Source: PNAI01 sp964575715 (GTDB lineage: Bacteria > Pseudomonadota > Alphaproteobacteria > Rhizobiales > Xanthobacteraceae). Taken from it: a DNA stretch of 20,723 nt. Both the position numbers and the translations under genes were made by a program. This document shows, one piece after another, positions 14,042-20,723 of the stretch. The notes below the pieces were generated by a model. The model did not search any database, was not told the origin of the DNA, and was given only the letters and a program-made list of their open reading frames with translations. Location: assembly GCA_964575715.1 (NCBI GenBank), contig CAZNSG010000211.1, positions 1-20,723 on the forward strand. The letters run 5' to 3'. The first letter of the stretch is position 1. Every line of letters starts with the position of its first letter.

Positions 14042-15668
14042 GCGCGGCCCTGGGGCAAAGCCTATCGACCGCGCGCCGCGGCGCGGTGCGATTAAATCCG
14101 TTCGCCGAAAAAAACGGCTCGCATGGCAGCAAGACGGGCTCACGCGTGCCGAGCGCGTGGTCGCGTTTATTGAAACGCTCAAGGTCACGGCCGGCGTTTT
14201 CGCTGGGCAAAATTTCCGGCTACGCGACTGGCAAAAGGACATCGTGCGCGGCATCTACGATCGGGCCGGCGAGGATGGCCGCCGGCTCGTGCGCACCGCG
14301 CTGGTTACAATGGGCCGGAAAAACGGCAAGACCGCCTTGGCCGCTTCGATTTGTCTTGCGCACCTCTGCGGACCCGAGGCCGAACAGCGCGGTCAAATAT
14401 TTTCCGCCGCCGCCGATCGCGACCAGGCCGCACTTATTTTCCGCGAAATGGAAGCCTTCATATTTGCCGACGCTATCTTGCGGGCGCGGTGCAATGTGCA
14501 GAGGTTCGCAAAAAAAATCGAGGACAGCGAAAACGGTTCAACGTATCAGGCGCTTTCGAGCGATGCGCGCAAAGCGCACGGGCTTTCACCTTCGCTGATA
14601 ATCTGTGACGAATTGGCACAATGGCACGACCGCGCGCTGTTCGACAACCTTGTGACCGGGACCGGCGCGCGACACGAGCCGCTGCTGATCGCGATCAGCA
14701 CGCAATCGAGCGACCCGAACCACGTCATGAGTGAGCTGACGGTCTACGGCCGGCAAGTGAATGAAGGAATAATCAGCGATCCGACCTTCGCGCCGTTCAT
14801 TTTCGAGGTTCCGATCACAGCGGACCCATGGGACGAAGCCAATTGGCCGCTCGCAAATCCCGCGCTCAATGATTTTCGATCTCTCGATGAAATGCGCGCC
14901 GCTGCTTCGCTGGCGAAGCGCCTGCCGGCGCGAGAAAGCGCCTTCAAAAATCTGTATTTGAACCAGCCATGCGACCCCGATCAGCGGTTTATTGCCGGCG
15001 CCGACTGGCGCGGCTGCACGGGCGTTGTCGATCCCGAGGCGTTGCGCGGGCGGCCGTGCTGGGCCGGCTTGGATTTGAGCAGCACGCGCGACTTGACGGC
15101 CTTCGTTTTGTTTTTTCCCGAGGATGGCGGCGCGGTGCTGCCATGGTTTTGGGTTCCCGGCGACAACCTACTCGAACGCGAGGAACGCGACCGCGTGCCA
15201 TACCGCGTCTGGCGCGATCAAGGTTTCCTCGAAGCGCCGGCCGGGCGCGCGATTGATCGGCGCGCGATTGCTTGCCGCATTGCCGAGGTCGCGTCGGCAT
15301 ATGATTTACGCGGCGTGGCATACGATCGCTGGCGGATCGAGGATCTGAAAAAGATACTCGCCGATGAGGGGATCGACCTGCCGCTGATTGATTTCGGGCA
15401 AGGTTTTCAATCAATGGGGCCGGCCGTCGATAGCCTGGAAATCGCGATCATTGACCGCCGGCTAAAGCACGGCGGCAATCCGATACTGTCATGGAACATT
15501 GCGAATTGCGTGGTCGAAGTTGACGCGGCCGGCGCTCGCAAGATCAGCAAGTCAAAATCGACCGAACGCGTCGACGGCGCCGTGGCGCTGGCAATGGCCG
15601 TGGGGCTGCATTCGCGGACACCGCAATTTGTTTTGGATTTTGACCGGCCGCTGGTGCTGAGCGCGTGA
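14034..15668 (+). CDS. terL: Phage terminase large subunit (HK97/Terminase_1 type)
   Basis: Packaging motor of 544 residues, normal length. The N-terminal ATPase shows a Walker A-type loop GRKNGKT at 94-100, Walker B LIICDE at 188-193, and the coupling motif AISTQSS at 220-226. The C-terminal RNase H-like nuclease begins at GLDLSSTRDLTA (345-356, first metal ligand probably Asp347), with later acidic positions near RVDGAVALAMA at the end. It drives DNA into the prohead and cuts it. ATG 14034 (MGERGPGAKP) was preferred over TTG 14019; the ribosome-binding site is weak, so coupling to the overlapping short frame is plausible. No small terminase is recognised. The usual next gene, the portal, is instead 3.7 kb downstream. 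Confidence 0.95.
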   Translation: MGERGPGAKPIDRAPRRGAIKSVRRKKRLAWQQDGLTRAERVVAFIETLKVTAGVFAGQNFRLRDWQKDIVRGIYDRAGEDGRRLVRTALVTMGRKNGKTALAASICLAHLCGPEAEQRGQIFSAAADRDQAALIFREMEAFIFADAILRARCNVQRFAKKIEDSENGSTYQALSSDARKAHGLSPSLIICDELAQWHDRALFDNLVTGTGARHEPLLIAISTQSSDPNHVMSELTVYGRQVNEGIISDPTFAPFIFEVPITADPWDEANWPLANPALNDFRSLDEMRAAASLAKRLPARESAFKNLYLNQPCDPDQRFIAGADWRGCTGVVDPEALRGRPCWAGLDLSSTRDLTAFVLFFPEDGGAVLPWFWVPGDNLLEREERDRVPYRVWRDQGFLEAPAGRAIDRRAIACRIAEVASAYDLRGVAYDRWRIEDLKKILADEGIDLPLIDFGQGFQSMGPAVDSLEIAIIDRRLKHGGNPILSWNIANCVVEVDAAGARKISKSKSTERVDGAVALAMAVGLHSRTPQFVLDFDRPLVLSA

Positions 15669-15675
15669 TTGACAG

Positions 15676-15930
15676 CTAATGGAGAGGCGGCTTGTCTCGC
15701 AACTCGCGTTCCGCGTCTATCACAAACGCACAGGCGGCGCGGTGTTTGTCGTCAAGCTGAAGAAACCTTTCTCCATCCGCATGATCTGGTGGTTTCCGAT
15801 CGGCCTCTGGGAGAACGCGGCGGCGCTGGTAATTTTCGTACCAGGCGGTTTCTTCATGTGTGAGGCCACGCCGAACACGGTTGCCGTCCTTGTCAGTGGT
15901 GATTTTATCGTCGTGTATTTCGTTACTCAT
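15676..15930 (-). CDS. Small hypothetical protein on the opposite strand within the phage block
   Basis: Predicted charged soluble protein of 84 residues (MSNEIHDDKITTDKDGNRV, then LTHEETAWYENYQRRR). No known domain recognised. The start at 15930 is supported by AGGGA 7 nt upstream on the minus strand. The antisense plus-strand frame over the same DNA (15679-16083) is hydrophobic and lacks a ribosome-binding site, so the minus frame is preferred. It is convergent with the terminase gene, ending 7 bp past its stop, and interrupts an otherwise rightward block, the usual place for a separately expressed lysogenic or moron gene. Confidence 0.6.
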   Translation of the reverse strand: MSNEIHDDKITTDKDGNRVRRGLTHEETAWYENYQRRRVLPEADRKPPDHADGERFLQLDDKHRAACAFVIDAERELRDKPPLH

Positions 15931-16235
15931 TGTCGTCCCTTTCGGGGCTTCGGCTTTGCGGTCAATCATCAGTCCACTTACGCTCATGTCTGGAAGGGGA
16001 GAATCGAAATAACGCACGGGCGGCCATTTGTGGGGCTTTTCCTGCGGGGGTTTCCCTCCACATGCAAATCGGTCTATGTTTAGCGCCCCGACCCGCTGGC
16101 ATGAACCAACGGGCCGGGACTTGACCTGACACGCTGGATTAGAGCGCGCCATGCCCGCCTGGACTCCTATCAAAAAAAGACTGAGCGGCAAGCCTCCCTG
16201 CCAGTGTGTTCACACACAAACAGGAGGATAGCACC
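15931..16235. other. 305-bp divergent intergenic region in the phage block
   Basis: Lies between the minus-strand gene starting at 15930 and the plus-strand gene starting at 16236, so it should hold both promoters. An imperfect stem CCCGCTGG / CCAACGGG is at 16092-16113, and a TGTGTTCACACA near-palindrome is at 16205-16216, just before the ribosome-binding site of the right gene. TTGACC occurs at 16121-16126, but no good -10 box follows. No gene seen. Confidence 0.4.
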
Positions 16236-16721
16236 ATGTCTGCCGAGCTCATTGATTTTACAACCCACCATCGCACGCCCGGTGCTGATGACGCGCCGCG
16301 CAAGGCGGCCGGAACACTGACGACGACGGCGAAGAATGAGCGCCTGCGATCGGCGCGGCGTGAGGCATGGTGGAAGGCCGCCGCCCTCACGAACTACTGG
16401 AGCGCGCTGCTGGACTTTACGGACGCGGTGTCGCGCGCGAAGAACCGCGGCTTGAAGGAAGCCTGCGCGCACACTGAGACCAGCCACGAGGCGCGCTGGT
16501 CGATCCTGGACAGCTATCGCGAAGCTTTGGGCAAGCATCTTCTCACTCCCGCGCCCGATGTGGTGTCGGTGAACTGGAAACGCCACCAACTGAGCAAGAC
16601 CTACATCGGCGTGAAAAAAGAGCTTGTCGAAAAGGCAATCGCCGACGACATCGCCTTCCTCGACGCGCACCCCACAAGAAACTCTCGCGCGAACAAGCAA
16701 CGCAGAGGTGAGAGCCGCTAG
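16236..16721 (+). CDS. Hypothetical protein, accessory gene in the phage block
   Basis: Predicted protein of 161 residues; family not recognised. The middle is helical with many aromatic residues (REAWWKAAALTNYWSALLDF at about 51-70), followed by charged helices, and the tail is basic (NKQRRGESR). No signal peptide or membrane span. ATG 16236 has a strong AGGAGGA 7 nt upstream, which decides against the in-frame start at 16206. A strong rho-independent terminator lies 58 bp after its stop, so it is probably a single-gene transcript, isolated from the head genes. That layout is typical of a lysogeny-expressed moron, but nothing in the sequence gives its job. Confidence 0.7.
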   Translation: MSAELIDFTTHHRTPGADDAPRKAAGTLTTTAKNERLRSARREAWWKAAALTNYWSALLDFTDAVSRAKNRGLKEACAHTETSHEARWSILDSYREALGKHLLTPAPDVVSVNWKRHQLSKTYIGVKKELVEKAIADDIAFLDAHPTRNSRANKQRRGESR

Positions 16722-16778
16722 ACTAGCGGCTTGCCACGAGCGAAATAAGCCCGCGCGGGCGGCCTGAATTTGACCTAG

Positions 16779-16805
16779 CCCGCCGGCCCCTGGCCGGCGG
16801 GTTTT
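16779..16805 (+). terminator. Rho-independent terminator
   Basis: A perfect 10-bp GC-rich stem CCCGCCGGCC (16779-16788), loop CCT, complement GGCCGGCGGG (16792-16801), then TTTT. It ends transcription of the gene at 16236-16721 and separates it from the regulator and capsid genes. Confidence 0.85.
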
Positions 16806-16877
16806 CCACAGTTGCCGAGCTTCTTAGAAATCTATTTGCTTTTAACATCAGTTTGTGCAATTGCTCATCTGATAGTT

Positions 16878-16891
16878 AGAACCAAAGTTCT
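16878..16891. promoter_or_regulatory. Inverted repeat AGAAC-N4-GTTCT upstream of the MerR-like gene
   Basis: A perfect 5+5 bp inverted repeat 23 bp before the ATG at 16915, in an AT-rich stretch (16821-16900) that must contain the promoter. It may be an operator for the regulator encoded just downstream or for a phage repressor. No firm -35/-10 pair could be set. Confidence 0.45.
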
Positions 16892-16914
16892 GGAAAAAGT
16901 CGGAGACAAATGCC

Positions 16915-17388
16915 ATGGCTAAGACCCGCGTCCGCGTCGCACTAGCAATGCGCATCGTCAATCTGGATCGCATTAAGTTCAATGAGGCTGTGGCCAACGA
17001 CTGCTATCCGTGCGCGCCGCCGACAACTCAGGGAGCGTCGCGCGTGTTCTCAGAGGATGACCTGATCGTACTGTATGTTTTTGCGCGGCTGCTTGAGCTC
17101 AACGTCTCGCTGCGAACGGCGGGCCATCTCGCGTGCGAATTCAAAAGCCAGATGGGCGCCAAGGGCAACGAGGGCAGCGATCGTATCGTGTACGTGAAAT
17201 CGGAAAGCATGGGGCACTTCTTCGCCTCGAAGAATTACGATCCTGACCACGAGAAAAATGACCGGGAATATCGAGGCATCGGCCGGATCGTCCTCTCGAT
17301 CGAATTCTACGTCAGCACCATACGGAACCTCATAACGGAGCGCATCGAACACGAGCGCAACATTCTTGGCGCCGAAGACGGCGAATGA
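16915..17388 (+). CDS. MerR-like helix-turn-helix protein, probable phage regulator
   Basis: Predicted protein of 157 residues. The N-terminal ~80 resemble a degenerate MerR-type winged helix: LDRIKFNEAVANDCYPCAPP, then SRVFSEDDLIVLYVFARLLE and NVSLRTAGHLACEFKSQ, where FSEDDL matches the second helix-wing turn of MerR proteins. The C-terminal half carries no recognised effector domain (long helix near 123-150). CGGAGA precedes the ATG by 8 nt. The gene follows a strong terminator, so it begins a new transcript which, with no terminator seen before 17574, may continue into the capsid, protease and portal genes. It could thus control the head operon, a role inferred from position only. Confidence 0.6.
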   Translation: MAKTRVRVALAMRIVNLDRIKFNEAVANDCYPCAPPTTQGASRVFSEDDLIVLYVFARLLELNVSLRTAGHLACEFKSQMGAKGNEGSDRIVYVKSESMGHFFASKNYDPDHEKNDREYRGIGRIVLSIEFYVSTIRNLITERIEHERNILGAEDGE

Positions 17389-17570
17389 AATTCGGGGCGA
17401 TGATCCATGACGGCGCCGCGGTCCGCCGAACAACGAAAAGGCACCTCCCTTTGCCCCGGAAAAAGTTCTGTGATTGGGGTCAAGGTGCCACGGCCGCAAC
17501 CATTCAACCCTTTGCCCGCCGTGAGGCGCGCATTCCCCGAGCGGCGGCGCCGCCGCCAGATGGAGACTGA
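17385..17570 (+). CDS. Possible small coupled protein between regulator and capsid genes
   Basis: A frame of 61 residues (MKFGAMIHDGAAVRRTTKRH and on) whose ATG overlaps the regulator's stop by 4 bp and whose stop lies 3 bp before the capsid ATG. This spacing suits translation in an operon, but the composition (Arg, Ala and Pro-rich tail) is what random GC-rich DNA gives. No family recognised; it may only be spacer carrying the capsid ribosome-binding site (GGAGA, 8-9 nt before 17574). Confidence 0.3.
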   Translation: MKFGAMIHDGAAVRRTTKRHLPLPRKKFCDWGQGATAATIQPFARREARIPRAAAPPPDGD

Positions 17571-17573
17571 CAA

Positions 17574-18842
17574 ATGACCAAGCACGTGAAAGTGACAGAT
17601 ATCGTCGACCGCATCAGCGCCGTCGAGACCGAATTGCGTTCGCTTTGTAAAGCATCCGAAACAGCCGGCGAGGATGACTTGACCGGCGAGAGGCTGGAAC
17701 AGTGGGAAGCACTTCAAACTGAGCTTGCCGATCTTAAGGGCAAAGAAGTCCGAGCGAAGCAGCGCGACGAGCTCGACCGCAAAGCGCCTGGAAATTCAGT
17801 CAAAGAAGCCGGACAAGACGGAACCGCTTGGGCGCTGACGCCCGAACAACGCATGGCAGATTACGTTAAGGCCACGACCGGGCAATCGGCGGAAGGACTG
17901 TCGGTCGGGCGCGCCGTCCGCGCCGCGTTGACGGGCAACTGGAAAGATGCCCAGGGCGAGCACCGCGCGATGGGCAGCGGCGTCAATACCACGGGCGGAT
18001 TTTTCATTCCCGATCCCGTCAGCGCGAACGTGATCGACTTAGCTCGCAATGCGTCAGTTCTCTCCAATGCCGGCGCGCTCACAATCCCGGTGACCGGAAA
18101 TAACATGACCATCGTCCGGGTCGTCACCGATCCGACTGCGAGCTGGCGCGGCGAAGGTGCGACGATCGGCGAGAGCGACGCGAGTTTCGACGCGATCTTG
18201 CTCGTTCCGTCAAGTCTAGCGGCATTATGCCGGATGAACGCCGAACTGATGGACGACGCCCCAAATTTTGCAGCTCAGCTTGACAGCCAATTGGCCGCGG
18301 CGCTGGCCCTGAAACTCGATTATGCCGAACTGTTCGGCTCCGGCTCAAACGCTGAGCCGCGTGGCTTGCGGACCGCCACCAGCGTCAACGAAAGCTCAAT
18401 GGGCACGAATGGCGGGACCCCCGCAGACTACGACAAATTTCTCGACCTCATTCGCGATGTAGAGCTTGCGAATGGTGCACCCTCAACGCTGATTTGGTCA
18501 GCCCGTACCAAAAACACGTTGGGCAAGATCGTGACCGGGATCACCTCGGATAAGACCAAACTCGCCGCGCCGGCCGATTTCGCGGCGCTGCGAAAATTGG
18601 TCAGCAACCAGGTGAGCGTCACTGAAACGCAAGGCTCAAACAACGCATCGAGCACCGCGTTCCTCGGCGGCTTCGAAAACATGGCGATTGCCGTGCGGCA
18701 GAACCTGACCATCGAAACCTCGAAGGTGAGCGGCACGGCCTTTGAAAAAAATCAAATTATGGTGCGCGCGATCTTGCGCGCGGACATCGCGATCTTCCGC
18801 CCGGCGCAGTTCGGTCGCCTGATTGGGATCACAGCATCCTAA
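17574..18842 (+). CDS. Phage major capsid protein, HK97 family
   Basis: Shell protein of 422 residues. Residues ~5-72 are a charged coiled coil (VDRISAVETELRSL, EQWEALQTELADLKGKEV), the delta/scaffold domain removed by the protease in this family. The capsid fold begins near residue 130 with the characteristic TTGGFFIPDPVSANVIDLAR, followed by the E-loop region (SWRGEGATIGESDASF) and the P and A domains, with a typical end (ILRADIAIFRPAQFGRLIG). GGAGA precedes the ATG. Its stop shares one base with the protease start (TAATG), so the two are coupled. Unlike most HK97-type modules, the capsid gene comes before protease and portal. Confidence 0.93.
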   Translation: MTKHVKVTDIVDRISAVETELRSLCKASETAGEDDLTGERLEQWEALQTELADLKGKEVRAKQRDELDRKAPGNSVKEAGQDGTAWALTPEQRMADYVKATTGQSAEGLSVGRAVRAALTGNWKDAQGEHRAMGSGVNTTGGFFIPDPVSANVIDLARNASVLSNAGALTIPVTGNNMTIVRVVTDPTASWRGEGATIGESDASFDAILLVPSSLAALCRMNAELMDDAPNFAAQLDSQLAAALALKLDYAELFGSGSNAEPRGLRTATSVNESSMGTNGGTPADYDKFLDLIRDVELANGAPSTLIWSARTKNTLGKIVTGITSDKTKLAAPADFAALRKLVSNQVSVTETQGSNNASSTAFLGGFENMAIAVRQNLTIETSKVSGTAFEKNQIMVRAILRADIAIFRPAQFGRLIGITAS

Positions 18843-19360
18843 TGGAACGCCGTGCGACCATCGAGTTCCGGCTAGCCGATCGCAAGTTGACCGGCTATGC
18901 CGCCACGTTCGGCGTGCGGGCCAAGATCGCGGATTTTACGGAAACGATCGCGCCGGGCGCGTTCAAGGGTTCGCTGGCGGGCGGGACCGACGTGGTCGCG
19001 CTTGTCGATCACGATCCCGGCAAGCTCCTGGCCCGCACCCGCAGCGGAACGCTGCGGCTGAACGAGGATGATCGCGGCCTGCGCTTCGAGCTTGACCTGC
19101 CCGAGACGCAGCTCGGCCGCGATACCCTCGCGTTGGTGGAGCGCGGCGATATTGGCGGCGCATCCTTCGGCTTCACCATCCCGGCCGGCGGCGACCAATG
19201 GCGCGGCAGCGACCGCACGCTGCTCAAGGTTAATCTGGTGGACATATCGATCGTGAACAGTTGGCCCGCCTATCCGCAAACGAGCGTGTCGGCGCGCTCG
19301 CACGGCGAGCGCCGTCTGTCGCTCGCGCTTGCACGGCGATTGACGGAGAGCTTCCGGTGA
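18842..19360 (+). CDS. HK97-type prohead protease (S78/U35 family)
   Basis: Serine protease of 172 residues that trims the capsid protein's N-terminal scaffold during head maturation. The opening RRATIEFRLADRKLTGYAATFG is the family's first strand pair. The catalytic His is probably His57 in VALVDHDPGKLLAR and the nucleophile Ser108 in DIGGASFGF; LVDISIVNSWPAYPQTSV (132-149) is the usual closing motif. The length is normal. It starts in the TAATG overlap with the capsid stop and ends in a GTGA overlap with the portal start, so all three are one translationally linked unit, but in reverse of the common order. Confidence 0.93.
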   Translation: MERRATIEFRLADRKLTGYAATFGVRAKIADFTETIAPGAFKGSLAGGTDVVALVDHDPGKLLARTRSGTLRLNEDDRGLRFELDLPETQLGRDTLALVERGDIGGASFGFTIPAGGDQWRGSDRTLLKVNLVDISIVNSWPAYPQTSVSARSHGERRLSLALARRLTESFR

Positions 19361-20562
19361 AATGGCCCCGCATCTTCAGCCGAGCGCAAAATCTCGGGAC
19401 CGCGACACAACGCGATCTGCGCTTGGTCGAATGGCTCGATGGCGAGCAGCATTTCGGCCAGCGCGTCAACGCAATGCGCTTGGAGTGGCTGAGCGCCGCC
19501 ACGGCGGCGATCGACGCAATATCCGGCACGGTCGCGAGCCTGCCGGCGCTGGTCTATCGCGTGACCGACAAGGGCCGCGAAGAAGACGCCGAGCATCCGC
19601 TCGCGCGCATCGTTCGCGACGGCGCGAACGCGCATCAAACATGGCCCGATTTTAGCCAATGGCTCGTGGCGCAGACCTTGCGCCACGGCAACGGCCTTGC
19701 CGAACAAGTCCTTGATGATGGCAACCAGCTTGTCGAATTGCGGCCGGTGCCGTGGGATCGTATCGCGCCCAAGATGCTGCTCAACGGGCGCATGGTCTAC
19801 GATTTCACCGATCCGATCACGCTGCAACGGCGGCGCCTGCTCGATACTGAAGTGCTTCACCTCCGCGACCGGAGCGACGATGGCCTGCTCGGGCGCGCTC
19901 GCCACGATCGCGCGCACCCGGTCATCGCCGCCGCGCTGGCGCTCACTGAATACGCCGGCAACCAGTACAAGAACGGTGCCTATCCGTCCGGCGTGCTGCA
20001 AACCGATCACAAGATGTCGGATGAAGGCCTAAAGAGGTTAACTTCGCTTTTTAGGGAATTATTCACCGGCCCCTACAATGCCGCCAAGGCGCTGGTCTTG
20101 GACCAGGGCATCAAGTGGGAGAGCGTAACGGCCACCCCCGAAGATATGGAGCTGCTGGCCGCGCGGCGCTTCGCGATCGAGGAAGCCGCGCGGCTCTATC
20201 AGGTGCCGCCGCCGATCATCGGCGATCTGTCGCATGGCACGTTCACCAATTCCGAAACGCTGATCCGGTTCTTTGCGCAGTCGACCATTTCGACCTGGTG
20301 CAAGAAAATCGAGAGCGAGGTTCACCGATCGGTTTTCAGCGGCGCGGCGCGGCGCACTCACATATTCGAGCTGGACCTTTCCGGCCTGTTGCGCGGCGAT
20401 CCCGAGACGCGCTGGAAATCGCATGAAATTGCACTCAAAAACCGCGTGCTGACGCCAAACGAAATCCGCGGCGTTGAAGGCTGGAACCTGCGCGAGGGCG
20501 GCGATGAATTTTCCGAGGCGGTGCCAGTCCGAACCGATACACCTGGGATTGCTGCGGCATAG
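19357..20562 (+). CDS. Phage portal protein, HK97 family
   Basis: Portal of 401 residues, near the usual ~400-430; twelve copies form the DNA channel at one vertex. Family signatures are visible: the AAIDAISGTVASLPALVYRV helix near 44-63, YAGNQYKNGAYPSGVLQTD, DMELLAARRFAIEEAARLYQ with VPPPIIGD, and GTFTNSETLIRFFAQSTIST. The start is GTG at 19357, overlapping the protease stop (GTGA), with GGAGAG 7 nt upstream; the frame is open to 19261 but that part overlaps the protease. The portal follows protease and capsid here, whereas it normally precedes both directly after the large terminase. Confidence 0.93.
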   Translation: MKWPRIFSRAQNLGTATQRDLRLVEWLDGEQHFGQRVNAMRLEWLSAATAAIDAISGTVASLPALVYRVTDKGREEDAEHPLARIVRDGANAHQTWPDFSQWLVAQTLRHGNGLAEQVLDDGNQLVELRPVPWDRIAPKMLLNGRMVYDFTDPITLQRRRLLDTEVLHLRDRSDDGLLGRARHDRAHPVIAAALALTEYAGNQYKNGAYPSGVLQTDHKMSDEGLKRLTSLFRELFTGPYNAAKALVLDQGIKWESVTATPEDMELLAARRFAIEEAARLYQVPPPIIGDLSHGTFTNSETLIRFFAQSTISTWCKKIESEVHRSVFSGAARRTHIFELDLSGLLRGDPETRWKSHEIALKNRVLTPNEIRGVEGWNLREGGDEFSEAVPVRTDTPGIAAA

Positions 20563-20587
20563 AGGAACAAAAAGCAGGAGGCCTAAA

Positions 20588-20723
20588 ATGCTTCGCATCA
20601 TCGTTACGACTGCACTGCTGATCGGCGCGACGCTGCCCGCCGCGGCCGAACCAATAACGTTGTCTATTGCTGCGGCTGCATTGGCAGCGGGACTTCCATC
20701 GGCGGTGGCCTTTGCAATTGCTG
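20588..20723 (+). CDS. Start of a secreted or membrane protein, cut by the window edge
   Basis: The first 45 residues are in the window. A signal peptide (MLRIIVTTALLIGATLPAAA, likely cleavage before EPIT) is followed by a second hydrophobic, alanine-rich stretch (LSIAAAALAAGLPSAVAFAI). GGAGG precedes the ATG, and the portal stop is 25 bp upstream, so it is probably in the head operon. Proteins with this start occur in alphaproteobacterial prophages near tail or membrane-interaction genes, but the visible part is too short to assign a function. Confidence 0.6.
   Translation, partial: MLRIIVTTALLIGATLPAAAEPITLSIAAAALAAGLPSAVAFAIA

Noticed and set aside
15679..16083. Hydrophobic plus-strand frame of 134 codons
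   Set aside because: No ribosome-binding site, and the charged minus-strand frame at 15676-15930 has both a Shine-Dalgarno and protein-like composition.
16878..16891. LexA (SOS) box
   Set aside because: AGAAC-N4-GTTCT resembles the Gram-positive box, but alphaproteobacterial LexA uses a GTTC-N7-GTTC direct repeat, which is not present.

Overview
The window is about 62% GC by eye. Its gene types, codon use and intergenic repeats point to an alphaproteobacterium of the Rhizobiales, in the Bradyrhizobium / Rhodopseudomonas / Pseudolabrys range; the genus is inferred, not shown. The repeats include CGTCATTCCGG...CCGGAATGACG palindromes and CTCATCCTGAGGAG...CTCCTCAGCATGAGG blocks, both of which are common in that group. 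No rRNA, intact tRNA or CRISPR array was seen.

Left part (1-6155), metabolic and transport genes. Two NitT/TauT-type ABC permease genes on the minus strand (225-1016 and 1013-1849, 4-bp overlap) diverge from a plus-strand operon. That operon holds a MetE-C-like zinc methyltransferase (2290-3474), a COG4091-type homoserine-dehydrogenase-like protein with a C-terminal SAF domain (3767-5134), and a secreted NMT1/SsuA-like substrate-binding protein (5175-6155). The genes look like one uptake-and-conversion unit for an unidentified small molecule. The ATPase subunit is not in the window. The divergent promoter region carries a 222-bp palindromic repeat.

Middle part (6156-11461). Two paralogous genes for the molybdopterin-binding large subunit of xanthine-dehydrogenase / CoxL-family hydroxylases are arranged divergently (6328-8655 minus, 9143-11461 plus). 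Neither has FAD or iron-sulfur subunit genes beside it. A broken tRNA-Leu(CAA)-like 3' fragment lies just past the end of the first. Two related MITE-like elements (3522-3736 and 8673-8951) have perfect 20-bp terminal inverted repeats and 10-bp flanking direct repeats. One sits inside the metabolic operon, the other at the Shine-Dalgarno of a CoxL-like gene.

Right part (11462-20723), accessory DNA. A HigB-HigA toxin-antitoxin pair has two copies of a 17-bp operator upstream and is bracketed by a 22-bp imperfect direct repeat. A prophage-like block follows: a small phage protein, a winged-helix replication-like protein, an HNH endonuclease, the large terminase, an unusual 1.9-kb insert (minus-strand gene, hypothetical gene, strong terminator, MerR-like regulator), then an HK97-type head module and the start of a secreted or membrane protein. 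The head module runs capsid, protease, portal, the reverse of the usual portal, protease, capsid order. No small terminase, integrase, tail gene or lysis gene is recognisable inside the window. It could be a rearranged prophage or a capsid-encoding satellite.
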